A stretch of 64,000 nt of DNA. It comes from Rhodoblastus sp963710275 (GTDB lineage: Bacteria; Pseudomonadota; Alphaproteobacteria; Rhizobiales; Beijerinckiaceae). The stretch lies in assembly GCA_963710275.1 (NCBI GenBank), contig CAVPZS010000002.1, forward strand, positions 434,001 to 498,000. Direction: 5' to 3'. Within the stretch, counting starts at the first letter, position 1. Each line of letters opens with the position of its first letter. This document shows positions 19,468 through 29,301 of this stretch, one piece after another. The translations under genes and the position numbers were made by a program. The notes beneath the pieces are model-generated. The model searched no databases, was not told where the DNA came from, and saw nothing but the letters and a program-made list of their open reading frames with translations.

Positions 19468-20926
19468 TGCGCAACCTCCCCGAGCGCGCGAAGCGCCTCG
19501 TCCCGGTCGCAGAAAGGCAGCACGTCCTTGCCGACGATCTGTCCGGTTTCATGACCCTTGCCGGCGATCAGCAGCACGTCGCCCGCGCGCAGCATGTCGA
19601 CCCCGGCGCGAATGGCCTGCGGCGCGGTCGCCGATTTCCTGCGCGCCCGGCGACGCGCGACCCGGCCAGAATCGCGGCGCGGATGGTCGCGGGTTCCTCG
19701 GAGCGCGGATTGTCGTCGGTGACGATGACGACATCGGCGCCCTTGGCCGCGATTTCGCCCATGATCGGCCTTTTTCCCTGCGTCGCGGTCGCCGCCGCAG
19801 CCGAACACCACGATGAGCCGGTTTTTCGCGAAGGGGCTTAGCGCCGCCAGCGCCTTTTCCAGCGCGTCGGGCTTGTGGGCGTAATCGACGAAGACCGGCG
19901 CGCCCGATCTTTGTCGCCGACAAATTCAAGCCGTCCCGGCGCGCCCCGCAGATTTTCGAGCGCTGCGAAAACCTGGTCCGCGGGACAGCCGACCGCCAGC
20001 GCCAGCCCCGCCGCGACCAGCGCGTTTTCGGCCTGGAAGGCGCCGGCCAGCGGCAGTTTCACGCGAATGTCCCGGCCTTCGATAAACGAGATCGAGCAGC
20101 AGCGAAAAGCCTTCCGCCTGCATGGCCTTCAGCCGCAGGCCCTCGCCCTTGTCGCCCACCGTGAAAACACCCGCAGGCCGCGCGCAAAGCAGGCGTCGAT
20201 GACGCGGGCGGAAAAATCGCCGTCGGCGGCGATCACCGCGCGTCTGGCCCGGCTGCAGCAGCGCGTCGAACAGGCGCAATTTGGCGGCGAAATAGTCTTC
20301 GAGATCGGCGTGGTAATCGAGATGGTCGCGCGACAGATTGGTGAAAGCCCGCGGCCGTCAGGCGCACGCCATCGAGACGGCGCTGGTCGAGTCCGTGCGA
20401 CGACGCCTCCATGCGCGAGATGGGTGACGCCCTCCCCGCCAGAGCGTCGAGCGTCCTGTGCAGGGTCACCGGATCGGGCGTGGTCAGCGAGCCATAGACC
20501 GCGCCCGACGGTTTTATGACGCCGATGGTGCCGAGCGACGCGGCGGAAAGCCGCAAGCGGCAAAAATCTGGCGGGTGAAATCGGCGACCGAGGTCTTGCC
20601 GCTGGTGCCGGTGACCGCGACGATATTTTCCGGCTGGCGCGGAAAGAGCGCGGCGGCGGCGCGCGACAGGGCGGCGCGGACATCCTCGACCCGCATGAAG
20701 GGCGCGTCGGCCAGATCGCCGGTTCGGGCGGCTTTTCGCCGACGATGGCGACAGCGCCGGCGGCCAGCGCCTGCGGCGCAAAACTCATGCCGTCGGCCTT
20801 GGCGCCGGCGACGGCGAAGAACAGCGAAGCCGGGCGCGACCGCGCGGCTGTCTGCCGTCACGCCGGTAACTTCGAGCGCGCGCGAAATTGTTCGGGCGCT
20901 TCGGGAAGCAGGGCGTCGAGGCGCAT
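19464..20926 (-). CDS. murE: UDP-MurNAc-L-Ala-D-Glu--meso-DAP ligase MurE (many frameshifts)
   Basis: MurE adds meso-diaminopimelate. Pieces in all three frames order correctly: MRLDALLPEAPEQ, EVTGVTADSRAVAPG, GMSFAPQALAAGAVAIVG, the ATP loop VTGTSGKTSVADFTRQIFAA, GVIKPSGAVYGSLTTPD, MEASSHGLDQRRLDGV, FSLLLDL, AGAFQAENALVAAGLAL, VFGCGGDRDAGK, VIVTDDNPRSEEP and LIAGKGHETGQ. The DNPR motif is the signature of the DAP-specific enzymes. About eight frame changes occur in 1.46 kb, the highest density with bamD, while murF and mraY next door are clean. The start shares bases with the ftsI stop (TGATG). Confidence 0.92.
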
Positions 20927-22802
20927 CAATGCTCTCCCCCGGGGATCTGGTGCCGGCGTGTTGGCGAAGCCATAGCCCATGCGCGCCAGCAGCGGGAAGG
21001 GGGCGGTCGGCAGCTCGAGGCGCGGCTCAAGGCCCAGCAGCGGGCTGACGCGCTCGATCAGCCGCCCGGTGACATAGCCGGAATTATAGGCGGCGGTGGC
21101 GAAATGGCCGTCTTGCGGCGAGGCCCTGCGGCTCGTCCATGACCGTCATGAACAGATAGCGCGGCTTGTCGGCGGGCACGACCGCCATGAAGGTGGTGAA
21201 CAGCTTGTGCTTGTCGTAATGGCCGTTGATGACCTTTTCCGCCGTGCCGGTCTTGCCGCCGACGAAATAGCCGGGAATATTGGCCTTTCCTCGCCGTGCC
21301 GATCTTCGGCGTTGAGCCGCATGATGTAGCGCAGGGACTCGCTGGTCTCCGGACGCACCACGCGCGGCGCGGAGGTCTTGTCGAAATCGTCCGGCCGTTT
21401 CAGGAAGGTCGGCACGATGAGGTAGCCGCCATTGACCAGGGCCGCGACCGCCATCATCGCCTGCAGGGGCGCGACCGCCAGGCCATGGCCGAAGGCGATG
21501 GTCATGGTCGAGACGAGGCTCCAGTTGCGCGGCACGATGGGCTCGGCGTTTTCGGGCAATTCCGTGCGCATCCGGTCCATCTGGCCCATCTTGCGCAGGA
21601 AGGCCTTGTGGCCTTCGACGCCGACCATCAGCGCCATGCGCGCCGTGCCGATATTGGACGAGAACTTGAACACCTCCGGCACGGTCAGCGGATGGCCTTC
21701 CGGGTGGTAATCGTGGATGAAGCTGCGCCCGGCGGCCAGCGGGCCGCGCACGTCGATGCGGGTGTTGAGGTTGACCTTGTTGGCCTCCAGCGCCATGGCG
21801 ATGGTCAGCGCCTTGAAGGTCGAGCCCATCTCATAGACGCCGACGGTCAGGCGGTTGATGTTGTTCGGACTTCAGCGCGTCGGTCGGGATTGTTGGGATC
21901 GTAGTCCGGCAGCGAGGCCGCGGCGATGACCTCGCCGGTGTTGACGTCCATGATGGCGGCGGCGGCGGCCTTGGCGGAAAAGCGCTCCATGCCGTGGACC
22001 AGTTCGTCGCGCACCGCATGGGTGGCGCGCATGTCGAGCGACAGCGCGATGGGGGCGAGGTTTTCCGGCGTCAGGTTGAAGCCCGCGCCATGCAGGTCGG
22101 CGAGGCCCTGGCCGTCGACATATTTCTCGATGCCCGCAATGCCGTTATTGTCGGAATTGGTGAAGCCGAGCACATGGGCGCCGAGCGGCCCGTTGGGATA
22201 GATGCGCTTGTTTTCCGGCATGAAGCCGACGCCGGGCAGGCCGAGCCGGAAGATCTGCTGCTGCTGGTCGGGCGTGACCTCGCGCTTGATCCAGACGAAG
22301 CCCTTGCGCGAGCCGAGCTTTTCGCGCAATTCGCGGGCGTTCACGTCCGGCAAGGATGGCGGTGATGAGTTCGGTCGCCTCGTCCTTGTCGATGATGCGG
22401 CGCGGTTCGGCGAAAACCGACATCACCTTGACGTCTGTGGCCGAGAACTTCGCCATTGCGATCGACGAGATTGGGCCGCGCCGCCGACACTGCCTCGGAG
22501 GCTTCGCGCCGCACCGAATGCTGCTCGGGCTTCAGGCCGAAAAAGGCGAGGCGGCCGATGAAAAGCGGCGAAAAGCGCGGTGAAGCCGAGCGCGACGAGC
22601 CGAATGCGCGTCCGGCTCTTCGAGACATGGGTCGAACGCATGTCGCCCAGCCCAGGCGCCGAGCCTGGGAAAGCTGAACAAGGCGCGGCGCGGCGCGGCG
22701 CGCAGGGCGTCGTCCGTGGCTCGACCCAAGGCGCGAAAGGCTCGATCGGCGGCGGCGCGTGGCCACCAGGCGCCGGGGGGCGGCGAAGCGATCGGCGTCC
22801 AT
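20926..22802 (-). CDS. ftsI: Septal transpeptidase FtsI / PBP3 (frameshifted)
   Basis: FtsI is the class B penicillin-binding protein of the divisome. After a basic N-terminus and a TM segment (VALGFTALFAAF, near 22570), conserved blocks are ARPNLVDRNGEVLA, GLPGVGFMPENKRIYPNG, HVLGFTNSDNNGIAGIE and AAAAIMDVNTGEVIAAAS. Catalytic motifs follow: STFK (SxxK, near 21825), SSN in FKFSSNIGTARM and KTG in GGKTGTAEKV. The C-terminus ends as GGEH just before murE. The first 60 codons are in damaged sequence; the start at 22802 lies four bases after the ftsL stop. Frame changes lie near 22760, 22640, 22430, 22350, 21865, 21290 and 21120. Confidence 0.93.
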
Positions 22803-22806
22803 GCCG

Positions 22807-23221
22807 TCACCTCCCCGTCTTTGACGCGGAGGGCGCGGCCTTGGACGTCGAGGGCGTGGCGGTCGACGCGTTGGAGGACGCCGGCGTATTGGTCGGCTTG
22901 GAAATGCCGAGGTCCAGCAGCTTCCCGATCTCGTCGCCGCGCGCAACCTTGTCGGGCAGGCTGGTGATCGAGACGATCTGCGACAATTGCATCACCTGGC
23001 CGCCGAGATTCTTGTCGGCCAGCGCCTCGATCCGCACGGGATTGGCGACATGGGCCCATTCGGCGCGCAGCATCGTCCAGCGAATCAGTCTCCGCGGCCA
23101 AGTCATGCTTCAGCTTGACCATCTTTTCGGCCTGATAGAGCGTCGCATATTTGATGGTGTAGGCGTAGACCGCCGATCCCACCAGAAGCACAATCGCGAG
23201 AACGTTGAGAATGCGCACCAT
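22807..23221 (-). CDS. ftsL: Cell division protein FtsL (one frameshift)
   Basis: FtsL is a small bitopic protein that forms a coiled coil with FtsB and FtsQ. It begins MVRILNVLAIVLLVGSAVYAY with one TM segment and KYATLYQAEKMVKLKHDLAAE. After a single indel near 23085 it continues with LRAEWAHVANPVRIEALA, the usual LxxEWAxLxxPxRIexLA motif of alphaproteobacterial FtsL, and a Thr/Ser/Ala-rich tail. About 138 codons. It starts immediately before the stop of rsmH (overlapping region at 23221-23225). Confidence 0.93.
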
Positions 23222-23222
23222 T

Positions 23223-24233
23223 TCAGCGTTTCTCCCCTTGCGTCGCCGCGGCGTTTTGTCTTGCTGGCGGCGCCTGGGTCCTGGCGCCCCAGCGCAGCTT
23301 GGCCGAACGGGCGCGCGGATTCCGCACGCATTCCTCATCGCCCGGCGCGACCGGCTGTCCCGGGGCAAGCGTGAAGGTCGGCGCAGGCGGGGCCTTTTCC
23401 CCGGGCAACAGGCGGGAGGCCGCGTGGCCGCGCCCGCTGCGTTCGGCGAAGAAATGCTTGACGATCCGGTCTTCCAGCGAATGGAACGTGACCACGGCCA
23501 GGACTGCCGCCCGGCCGCAGCAGCCGTTCGGCGGCCGCCAGCGCCTGCCGTCAATTCGTCGAGCTCCTCGTTGACCGCGATGCGCAACGCCTGGAAGCTG
23601 CGCGTGGCCGGGTGGATCTCGCCGAATTTCTTGCTCGGGTTCGCGCGCGCGATGGTCTCGGCGAGCACGCGGGTGGTGGTGATCGGCGCCTTGGCGCGCT
23701 CGGCGACGATGGCGCGGGCGATGCGCCGCGACGCGCGCTCTTCGCCGTAGAGATAGAGGATATTGGCGAGCGGCTCGGCTTCGAGCTCATTGACCAGGTC
23801 GGCGGCGCTGCGCCCGGCGCGCTCCATGCGCATGTCGAGCGGGCCGTCGAAGCGGAAGGAAAAGCCGCGCTCCGGCTGGTCGAACTGCATGGAGGACACG
23901 CCGATGTCGAGCACGACGCCGTCAAAGGATGCGAGATTGTGTTCGCGCGCCGCCGCCTCCATGCATGAGAAGCGGGTTTGCGCCAGCACGAGCTTGCCCC
24001 CGCTCGCCTCGACAAGCGCCTGACCCGCCGGCGATGGCGGTGGGGTCGCGGTCGAGCGCCAGCACGCGTCCGCCAGCGTCGAGAATCGCCCGCGTATAAC
24101 CGCCGGCGCCGAAGGTGCCGTCAAGGTAGAGCCCGCCGGGAACGAGTCTCAGCGCCTGCATGGCCTCCGCGGCCAGCACCGGCACATGCGGCGCGTCGTG
24201 GTTCTTTTCGCCGGCAAGGCTCATGGGAGACAT
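23223..24233 (-). CDS. rsmH: 16S rRNA (cytosine1402-N4)-methyltransferase RsmH (frameshifted)
   Basis: RsmH (MraW) methylates C1402 of 16S rRNA and is the usual early gene of the dcw cluster. The start MSPMSLAGEKNHDAPHVPVL leads to the SAM motif YLDGTFGAGGYTRAIL, then DGVVLDIGVSSMQFDQPERGFSF, DLVNELEAEPLANILYLYGEE, KKFGEIHPATRSFQALRIAVNEEL, and after two more frame changes VVTFHSLEDRIVKHFF. About 337 codons. Frame changes lie near 24030, 23550 and 23505. An internal ATG three codons in (24224) is an alternative start. No mraZ precedes it. Confidence 0.95.
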
Positions 24234-24539
24234 CCCGCTAAGGCGGCGGCGAGCGAAAAAATATCCAAATCCGTGACCCGGCTCCAGTGAGTGCGCGTGC
24301 AGACCGGCGCCTGCGGGGAAGCGCCGCTGGCGTCCGCCACCGGGCGCCAGCCTTCCGCCGCTGAGGGGGTGAACTGGGCTAACATGCGACATGGGGTGCG
24401 TCAACGCGGGCGCCGGGGCCTTCAGGGTTTGCAAACGGTGGCGATTAAACCATCGTTAGCGTTAAAGCTTTGTTGACAGACCGCCGCCGGCATGGCGAAT
24501 TCCCTGATCGCTACGGCGCCCCTCAAGCGGAAACTGCCC
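24234..24539. promoter_or_regulatory. Divergent promoter region upstream of the dcw cluster, with a CtrA-like box
   Basis: This roughly 300-base gap separates rsmH (minus) from an exported protein gene (plus). At 24445-24465 it reads TTAA-N7-TTAG-CG-TTAA, one mismatch from the alphaproteobacterial CtrA consensus TTAA-N7-TTAA. A TTGACA lies at 24473-24478 on the plus strand. The leader nearer rsmH is GC-rich with an inverted repeat CTGGCG/CGCCAG around 24327-24350. No gene and no MraZ-type TGGG repeats are evident. Confidence 0.4.
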
Positions 24540-24929
24540 ATGTCCCCTCAGCTTCCGATGCTTGCGAGACGCCGCCTCAAAGTGTTTTTCGTCGCCATCG
24601 GGGCCGCCTTGCTTCCGGCGCTGCCGCTGGGCGCGGCCGAACAGGCCATCACCATGGAGGGGGTCGCGCGCTCGGCCAGCCTGATGGAGGCGATCGCCGA
24701 GCTATGCCCGCCCTATGGCGCCGACGGCGAACTGGCGGGACGCTACGTCAAGGCTTTCATCACGGCGGGGGGCGAGGCTTATGGGAAGAGGCGTTTCAGC
24801 GCCGCCCTGAAAAAGGCGCGCGCCGAACGCCGCGAGGAAACCCGGTCGAGCGCCCCCGCCGCCTGGTGCGAGGAGCAGAGGCAAAAGCAGCAGCAAATCG
24901 GCGACAGCGGGATTTTTCCAGCCAAATAA
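24540..24929 (+). CDS. Exported hypothetical protein with two conserved-looking cysteines
   Basis: About 129 residues. It starts MSPQLPMLARRRLKVFF, giving a positively charged N-region and a hydrophobic core (VAIGAALLPALPLGA) typical of a Sec signal peptide. An in-frame ATG at 24492 would add 16 residues but has no ribosome binding site. The mature part has Cys in AELCPPYG and AAWCEEQ, possibly a disulfide, and a Lys/Arg/Gln-rich C-terminus. I recognise no family. It is convergent with the MFS gene (15 bases between stops) and divergent from rsmH. Confidence 0.65.
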   Translation: MSPQLPMLARRRLKVFFVAIGAALLPALPLGAAEQAITMEGVARSASLMEAIAELCPPYGADGELAGRYVKAFITAGGEAYGKRRFSAALKKARAERREETRSSAPAAWCEEQRQKQQQIGDSGIFPAK

Positions 24930-24943
24930 GCGGCGCTTGATGG

Positions 24944-26170
24944 CTAGGACGATCGCCGGGCGACGCCTTTAAGGTCGGGAAGGAAGGCCGCGAGCAATCC
25001 GATCAGCGGCAGGAAAGCGCAGACCCGATAGACGAACTGGATCCCCGTCCGGTCGGCCAGGGCGCCGAGCGCGGCGGCCCCGATGCCGCCGACGCCGAAG
25101 GTCACGCCGAAGAACAGGCCCGCGACCATGCCGACACGGCCCGGCATCAATTCCTGGCCATAGACCACGATCGCGGGAAATGCGGAGGCCAGGACCACGC
25201 CGACCACCGCGCTCAAGGCGATGGTCGCCGGCAGTCCGACATAAGGCAGCGCCAGAGTGAAGGGCAGGACCCCGAGTATCGAGACCCAGATGACGCTCTT
25301 GCGGCCGATCCGGTCGCCGATGGGGCCGCCGATCACCGTGCCGGTCGCCACCGCGGCCAGGAACACGAACTGGCAGAGCTGCGCCGTCTGCGTCGGCAGC
25401 GCGAACCGGTCCATCAGGTAAAACATGTAATAGCTGATGATGCTGGCCAGATAGATGTATTTGGAGAACAGCAGCGCCACCAGCACGGCCATCGCCCGCC
25501 TGACCTGCCCGGCGGATAGAGACGGATGCCGCACCACCGCATCCCCTGCCGGGCGCCTGGCATGGCCGTTGCGCTTGTACCAATGCCCGACGCCCGTCAG
25601 GATGATCGCGCCGGCCAGGGCCGCGAGCGCGAACCATGCGAGGCTGCTTCGCCCATGCGGCAGGACAAGGAATGCGGCGAGCAGGGGCCCGAGGGCTGCG
25701 CCGAAATTGCCGCCGACCTGGAACAGGGACTGCGCCAACCCGTGCGCGCCGCCGGACGCCAGCCGCGCGATGCGCGAGGATTCCGGATGGAAGATGGATG
25801 AGCCGAGCCCCAGCATCATGCATCCGGCCAGCAAGACGGGGTAGGTCGGCGCGAAAGCCAGCGTGACCAGCCCAACCAGCGTCGCGCCCATGCCCAGAGG
25901 CAGCGAGTAAGGCATTGGCCTGCGATCGGTCGTGAAGCCGATGAGCGGCTGCAACAGCGAGCCGGTCATCTGGTAGACAAGGGTCAGCAGGCCGATCTGC
26001 GCGAAGCTGAGGTCGAACCCGCCGCGAAGGATCGGGTAAACCGCCGGCAGCAGCGCCTGCATCATGTCGTTCAGCATGTGGCAGAAACTGATCGCCCCGA
26101 GGATGGGGAAAGAGGCCGCGCTGGAAGAGGCCGCGCTGGCCTTGGGGCGATCAAGAATGGCCTGGCTCAC
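24944..26170 (-). CDS. MFS transporter of the fosmidomycin-resistance (Fsr) type
   Basis: A 12-TM major facilitator. After the N-terminus (VSQAILDRPKASAAS) come HMLNDMMQALLPAVYPIL, the loop motif GFTTDRRPMPY, the Fsr-typical FHPESSRIARLASGG with AQSLFQVGGNFGAALGPL, and the second-half repeat GGPIGDRIGRKSV. I place the start at a GTG (26170), giving 408 residues. A TATAAT at 26204-26209 would put the transcription start close to it and makes the upstream ATG at 26257 unlikely. Substrate unknown; Fsr homologues export fosmidomycin and similar small compounds. Confidence 0.85.
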   Translation of the reverse strand: MSQAILDRPKASAASSSAASFPILGAISFCHMLNDMMQALLPAVYPILRGGFDLSFAQIGLLTLVYQMTGSLLQPLIGFTTDRRPMPYSLPLGMGATLVGLVTLAFAPTYPVLLAGCMMLGLGSSIFHPESSRIARLASGGAHGLAQSLFQVGGNFGAALGPLLAAFLVLPHGRSSLAWFALAALAGAIILTGVGHWYKRNGHARRPAGDAVVRHPSLSAGQVRRAMAVLVALLFSKYIYLASIISYYMFYLMDRFALPTQTAQLCQFVFLAAVATGTVIGGPIGDRIGRKSVIWVSILGVLPFTLALPYVGLPATIALSAVVGVVLASAFPAIVVYGQELMPGRVGMVAGLFFGVTFGVGGIGAAALGALADRTGIQFVYRVCAFLPLIGLLAAFLPDLKGVARRSS

Positions 26171-26203
26171 AAAAACGGACCTTCGCGCAACAGAGAGGTC
26201 CTC

Positions 26204-26209
26204 ATTATA
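26204..26209 (-). promoter_or_regulatory. Candidate -10 box of the MFS gene
   Basis: A perfect TATAAT on the minus strand lies 34 bases upstream of the chosen GTG start of the MFS transporter. No good -35 box is seen at 17 bases, so this is only a suggestive promoter call. Confidence 0.35.
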
Positions 26210-26303
26210 AAAGGATTTTTGCCGCCCGCCACCTGAGACAGTCCTCGCTGAGCGCAACGGTCGGCGTTCGCGACGTCGTCGCGACCTCTAACGCGGGAAA
26301 AAA

Positions 26304-26692
<389 letters not shown>

Positions 26693-26727
26693 CGGCCGGC
26701 ATAGCAGCAGGCGCGACTTAGCGCAAA

Positions 26728-27256
26728 TCAGTCGCTGCTGGCCATGATCGCGCGCGCCTTGTTGCAATAGGCGCGGTTGGCTTTGTTCATGTGCTTGGCG
26801 TAAGCGCCCGAACTTGTAGCGCATCACCGTGCCGCAAAGGTCGCCGCCTGACTTGCGATAGGCCTGCGCCAGATATTTCACCCCGAAGCGGATATTGGTC
26901 TCAGGCTGGTAAAGATCCTTCGCCGAACCAACGAAACCAAGGTCATGGGCTGTTCCCGGCTTGATCTGCATGAGGCCGAGCGCGCCGGCGCTGGAGGAGG
27001 CATGCGGCTTGTAGGTGCTCTCGATCCGCGCGACGGCGTCGGCCAGCTTGAAGGGCACGCCGTTTTCCGCGGCGTGCTTGGCGATCAGCCCGCGAATGGC
27101 GTCAACTTCCGCGCCGGTCGGCGCCTTGAGAGAGCGGACATGGCGGATATGGGCGCTCCTGTGCGCATGAGCATGCGAGGCCTTGGCCGCCTGCGCGGGC
27201 AATACAGAGAAATTCGCAACCGATATTCCAACAATCGCCAATAAACCGATTTTCAT
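26728..27256 (-). CDS. Periplasmic lytic transglycosylase, SLT family (one frameshift)
   Basis: A small soluble lytic transglycosylase that would cleave peptidoglycan glycan strands. It has a signal peptide (MKIGLLAIVGISVANFSVL...QA), a His/Arg-rich stretch, and an SLT domain: catalytic Glu in ADAVARIESTYKPHASS, SAGALGLMQIKPGTAHDLGF and PETNIRFGVKYLAQAY. An extra base in the GGG near 26812 breaks the frame; without it the C-terminus reads FGAYAKHMNKANRAYCNKA and stops at 26728. About 176 codons. The C-terminal Cys may pair with the Cys in GDLCGTVM. It lies just upstream of rnpB. Confidence 0.9.
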
Positions 27257-27614
27257 TCCGCCGCCTATCTAACCATTGAACGATGGGCCGGTTAGTGACG
27301 GACGAATATGGTCAAATATAGGCATGATTCGCAATCGGATATCTTGTGTTGCGCCTCGGCAACATCGAGGCACGCCGAAGCTTAAGCATTGATGAATGAC
27401 TTAATACTTGCATAAGGAGATTGTTTCGTTATTTCTCCTTGAGAACGCACACGGCAGGCTGAAGCGCGGCCGATTTCGGCTATCATGCGACCGGCGCAAA
27501 TCGCGACGCGCGCGAGGCTGACTTCTTGGCCGCACGCGGCGCCGAAACGTGTGGCGGGGCGCAATTGAGGTCGGCCGGCTCGAACGAGCCTTCCGGCAAT
27601 TCGGAGGAGTGTTG
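27257..27614. other. Intergenic region with two inverted repeats
   Basis: This gap of 358 bases separates the divergent transglycosylase and lipoprotein genes. It contains an operator-like inverted repeat at 27382-27404 (TTAAGCATT / AATGACTTAA around GATG) and a hairpin at 27414-27440 (AAGGAGA / TCTCCTT, 13-base loop). The region is more AT-rich than its surroundings. I see no gene. Confidence 0.45.
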
Positions 27615-27908
27615 ATGAAAAAGGGAATATTGCTGGCCGCGCTGGCGGCCACGCTCGCCTTGGGCGGCTGCGGCTATACCCAGGAGCAGAGGACCGTGAA
27701 CGGCGCCGCCGTCGGCGCCGCGACAGGCGCTGTGATCGGCGCCGCGGCCACGGGCCGCGCCGGCGGGGCGCTGGCTGGCGGCCTGCTCGGCGCCGCGGCT
27801 GGCGGCATCATCGGCGCCAATAGCGCGCCGCCCCCGCCCCCGCCGCGCCGCTGCGCCGAATTCGAAGTGGACGATTACGGCCACCGCCACTGTATCGCCT
27901 GGTATTGA
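27615..27908 (+). CDS. Glycine-zipper outer membrane lipoprotein
   Basis: A 97-residue lipoprotein with a signal peptide MKKGILLAALAATLALGGC whose LGGC is a clear lipobox, so the mature protein starts at Cys19. It continues with a Gly/Ala-rich zipper (AAVGAATGAVIGAAATG, AGGLLGAAAGGIIGAN) like OsmB/YMGG-type proteins. A Pro run and a C-terminal segment (RRCAEFEVDDYGHRHC) with two Cys follow. A strong GGAGGAG site precedes the ATG. An intrinsic terminator follows directly. Probably an envelope stress or structural lipoprotein; role inferred. Confidence 0.85.
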   Translation: MKKGILLAALAATLALGGCGYTQEQRTVNGAAVGAATGAVIGAAATGRAGGALAGGLLGAAAGGIIGANSAPPPPPPRRCAEFEVDDYGHRHCIAWY

Positions 27909-27915
27909 ACGATCA

Positions 27916-27947
27916 GGGCGGCCTGTGTCGTGGGCCGCCCCTTTTTC
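27916..27947 (+). terminator. Rho-independent terminator after the lipoprotein gene
   Basis: A perfect 8-bp stem (GGGCGGCC at 27916-27923 with GGCCGCCC at 27933-27940), a 9-base loop and CTTTTTC directly after it. It starts eight bases after the stop codon. Confidence 0.88.
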
Positions 27948-27968
27948 TGGAATGAAAGTTTTCCGGCC

Positions 27969-28739
27969 ATGACGCCCGATAGCCCGCCGGTTGCGCTCTG
28001 CCATCCCTCGCCCAATCATGGCGAGCGGCAGGCCGGCCCGACCGACGCGATCATCCTGCACTATACGGGCATGGAGACCGGCGAAGCGGCGCTCGACCTG
28101 CTGTGCAGTCCGGCGGCGCAGGTCTCCTGCCATTATCTCGTCTGGGAGGATGGCCGCGTCTGGCAACTGGTGCCCGAAGCCCGCCGGGCCTGGCATGCGG
28201 GCAAGAGTTTCTGGGCCGGCGAAACGGACATGAACTCCCGCTCGATCGGGATCGAGATCGTCAATCCCGGCCCGGGACGGCTTGCGTCCCACCGGCGGCG
28301 CGCCGCCCTTTCCCGACGCGCAGATCGAGGCGGTGATCGCGCTGTGCCGCGACATCATGACGCGCGCGGGCCATTCCGCCGCAGCGCGTGCTGGCGCATT
28401 CCGACATCGCGCCGGGGCGCAAGATCGATCCCGGCGAGATCTTCCCCTGGCCTCGCCTGCACGAAGCGGGCGTCGGCCACTGGGTCCCCCCCAGCCCGAT
28501 CCGCCCCGGCGCGGTTTTCGAACTGGGCGCCGAAGGGGCCGCAAGTCGCGGCGCTCCAGGACATGCTCGCCGCCTATGGCTATGGCGTCGGGAAAAGGGG
28601 CGCCTATGACGCGACGACCCGCGACGCGGTCGCCGCCTTCCAGCGCCATTTCCGCCCGGCCTGGGTGGATGGCGTCGCGGATGCGTCGACGGTGGAGACC
28701 TTGCGGGCGCTCAGTCAGGCCTTGCTCCCGACCCGCTGA
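27969..28739 (+). CDS. N-acetylmuramoyl-L-alanine amidase, AmiD type (frameshifted)
   Basis: An amidase_2 domain followed by a peptidoglycan-binding domain. The first part gives the zinc-site motif AIILHYTGMETGEAAL, then VSCHYLVWEDGRVWQLVPE, RAWHAGKSFWAG and NSRSIGIEIVNPG. The second zinc region VLAHSDIAPGRKIDPGE and FPWPRLHEAGVG lie in another frame. The PGB-like part QVAALQDMLAAYGYGVG and AVAAFQRHFRPAWVDG follows in the original frame. Three indels near 28300, 28380 and 28545 cancel out in length (257 codons). No signal peptide is seen, so location is uncertain; related enzymes recycle anhydro-muropeptides. Confidence 0.88.
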   Translation: MTPDSPPVALCHPSPNHGERQAGPTDAIILHYTGMETGEAALDLLCSPAAQVSCHYLVWEDGRVWQLVPEARRAWHAGKSFWAGETDMNSRSIGIEIVNPGPGRLASHRRRAALSRRADRGGDRAVPRHHDARGPFRRSACWRIPTSRRGARSIPARSSPGLACTKRASATGSPPARSAPARFSNWAPKGPQVAALQDMLAAYGYGVGKRGAYDATTRDAVAAFQRHFRPAWVDGVADASTVETLRALSQALLPTR

Positions 28740-28749
28740 ACGCGGGCGG

Positions 28750-29271
28750 TCATGTCAACATCAGCGCATCGCGCCACAACGCCAGCTTTTGCTCGTATCG
28801 CAAGGAGGCGTGAGCCGGACTTGTCGACGGCAGGATTTTCCGCGTGATGCTTTTCGCCTTGAGGGACAGATCCGGCAATATGGAGCGCTCGAAGATTTTC
28901 GCCGCGCTTTGCCCGTTGAACCCGATCATCGCAATGTCGGGATGAGCGCCCAGGAACCCGATGAAATCATTCGGTTTCGAGTCGCGGATGTCAGCATCGA
29001 GACTGGTCGCGCGTTGCGCCGAGGCGCAAACGTCCCACAGCGCCAGACCGGCGTCCTGCAAGCGTTCGAGCCTCTGCGGATAGGGCGCTTCCGGGTCTAC
29101 GCCGATCAACGCCTCCATAATCCGCCAGAAGGCGTTCCGACCGTTGGCGTAATATTGCTGGCGACGCAGGGATTCGGCGCCCGGAAGCGATCCCAGAATG
29201 AGGATGCGGGCGTCGGCGCGCGCGACTGGCGCGAAGCACATGCTATGGGCTAGCGGCTCCAATTGTTGCAT
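28750..29271 (-). CDS. DNA-deoxyinosine glycosylase, Mug/uracil-DNA glycosylase superfamily
   Basis: About 173 residues from MQQLEPLAHSMCFAPV; an ATG eight codons upstream (29295) is possible but lacks a binding site. The motif ILGSLPGAESLRRQQYYANGR with NAFWRIMEALIG is typical of the hypoxanthine/deoxyinosine glycosylase branch of the UDG superfamily. It is followed by GLALWDVCASAQR, SLDADIRDSKPNDF, MIGFNGQSAAKIFER and the C-terminal LPSTSPAHASL. It would remove deaminated bases from DNA. It is convergent with the amidase gene (11 bases). Confidence 0.82.
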   Translation of the reverse strand: MQQLEPLAHSMCFAPVARADARILILGSLPGAESLRRQQYYANGRNAFWRIMEALIGVDPEAPYPQRLERLQDAGLALWDVCASAQRATSLDADIRDSKPNDFIGFLGAHPDIAMIGFNGQSAAKIFERSILPDLSLKAKSITRKILPSTSPAHASLRYEQKLALWRDALMLT

Positions 29272-29301
29272 GGGCCGGCGCCCTTCATCGCGCACGCGCG
29301 G

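Noticed and set aside
19464..20926. Reading murE as a true pseudogene
   Set aside because: All motifs including DNPR are kept without loss and the gene is essential in a complete dcw cluster; sequence error explains it better.
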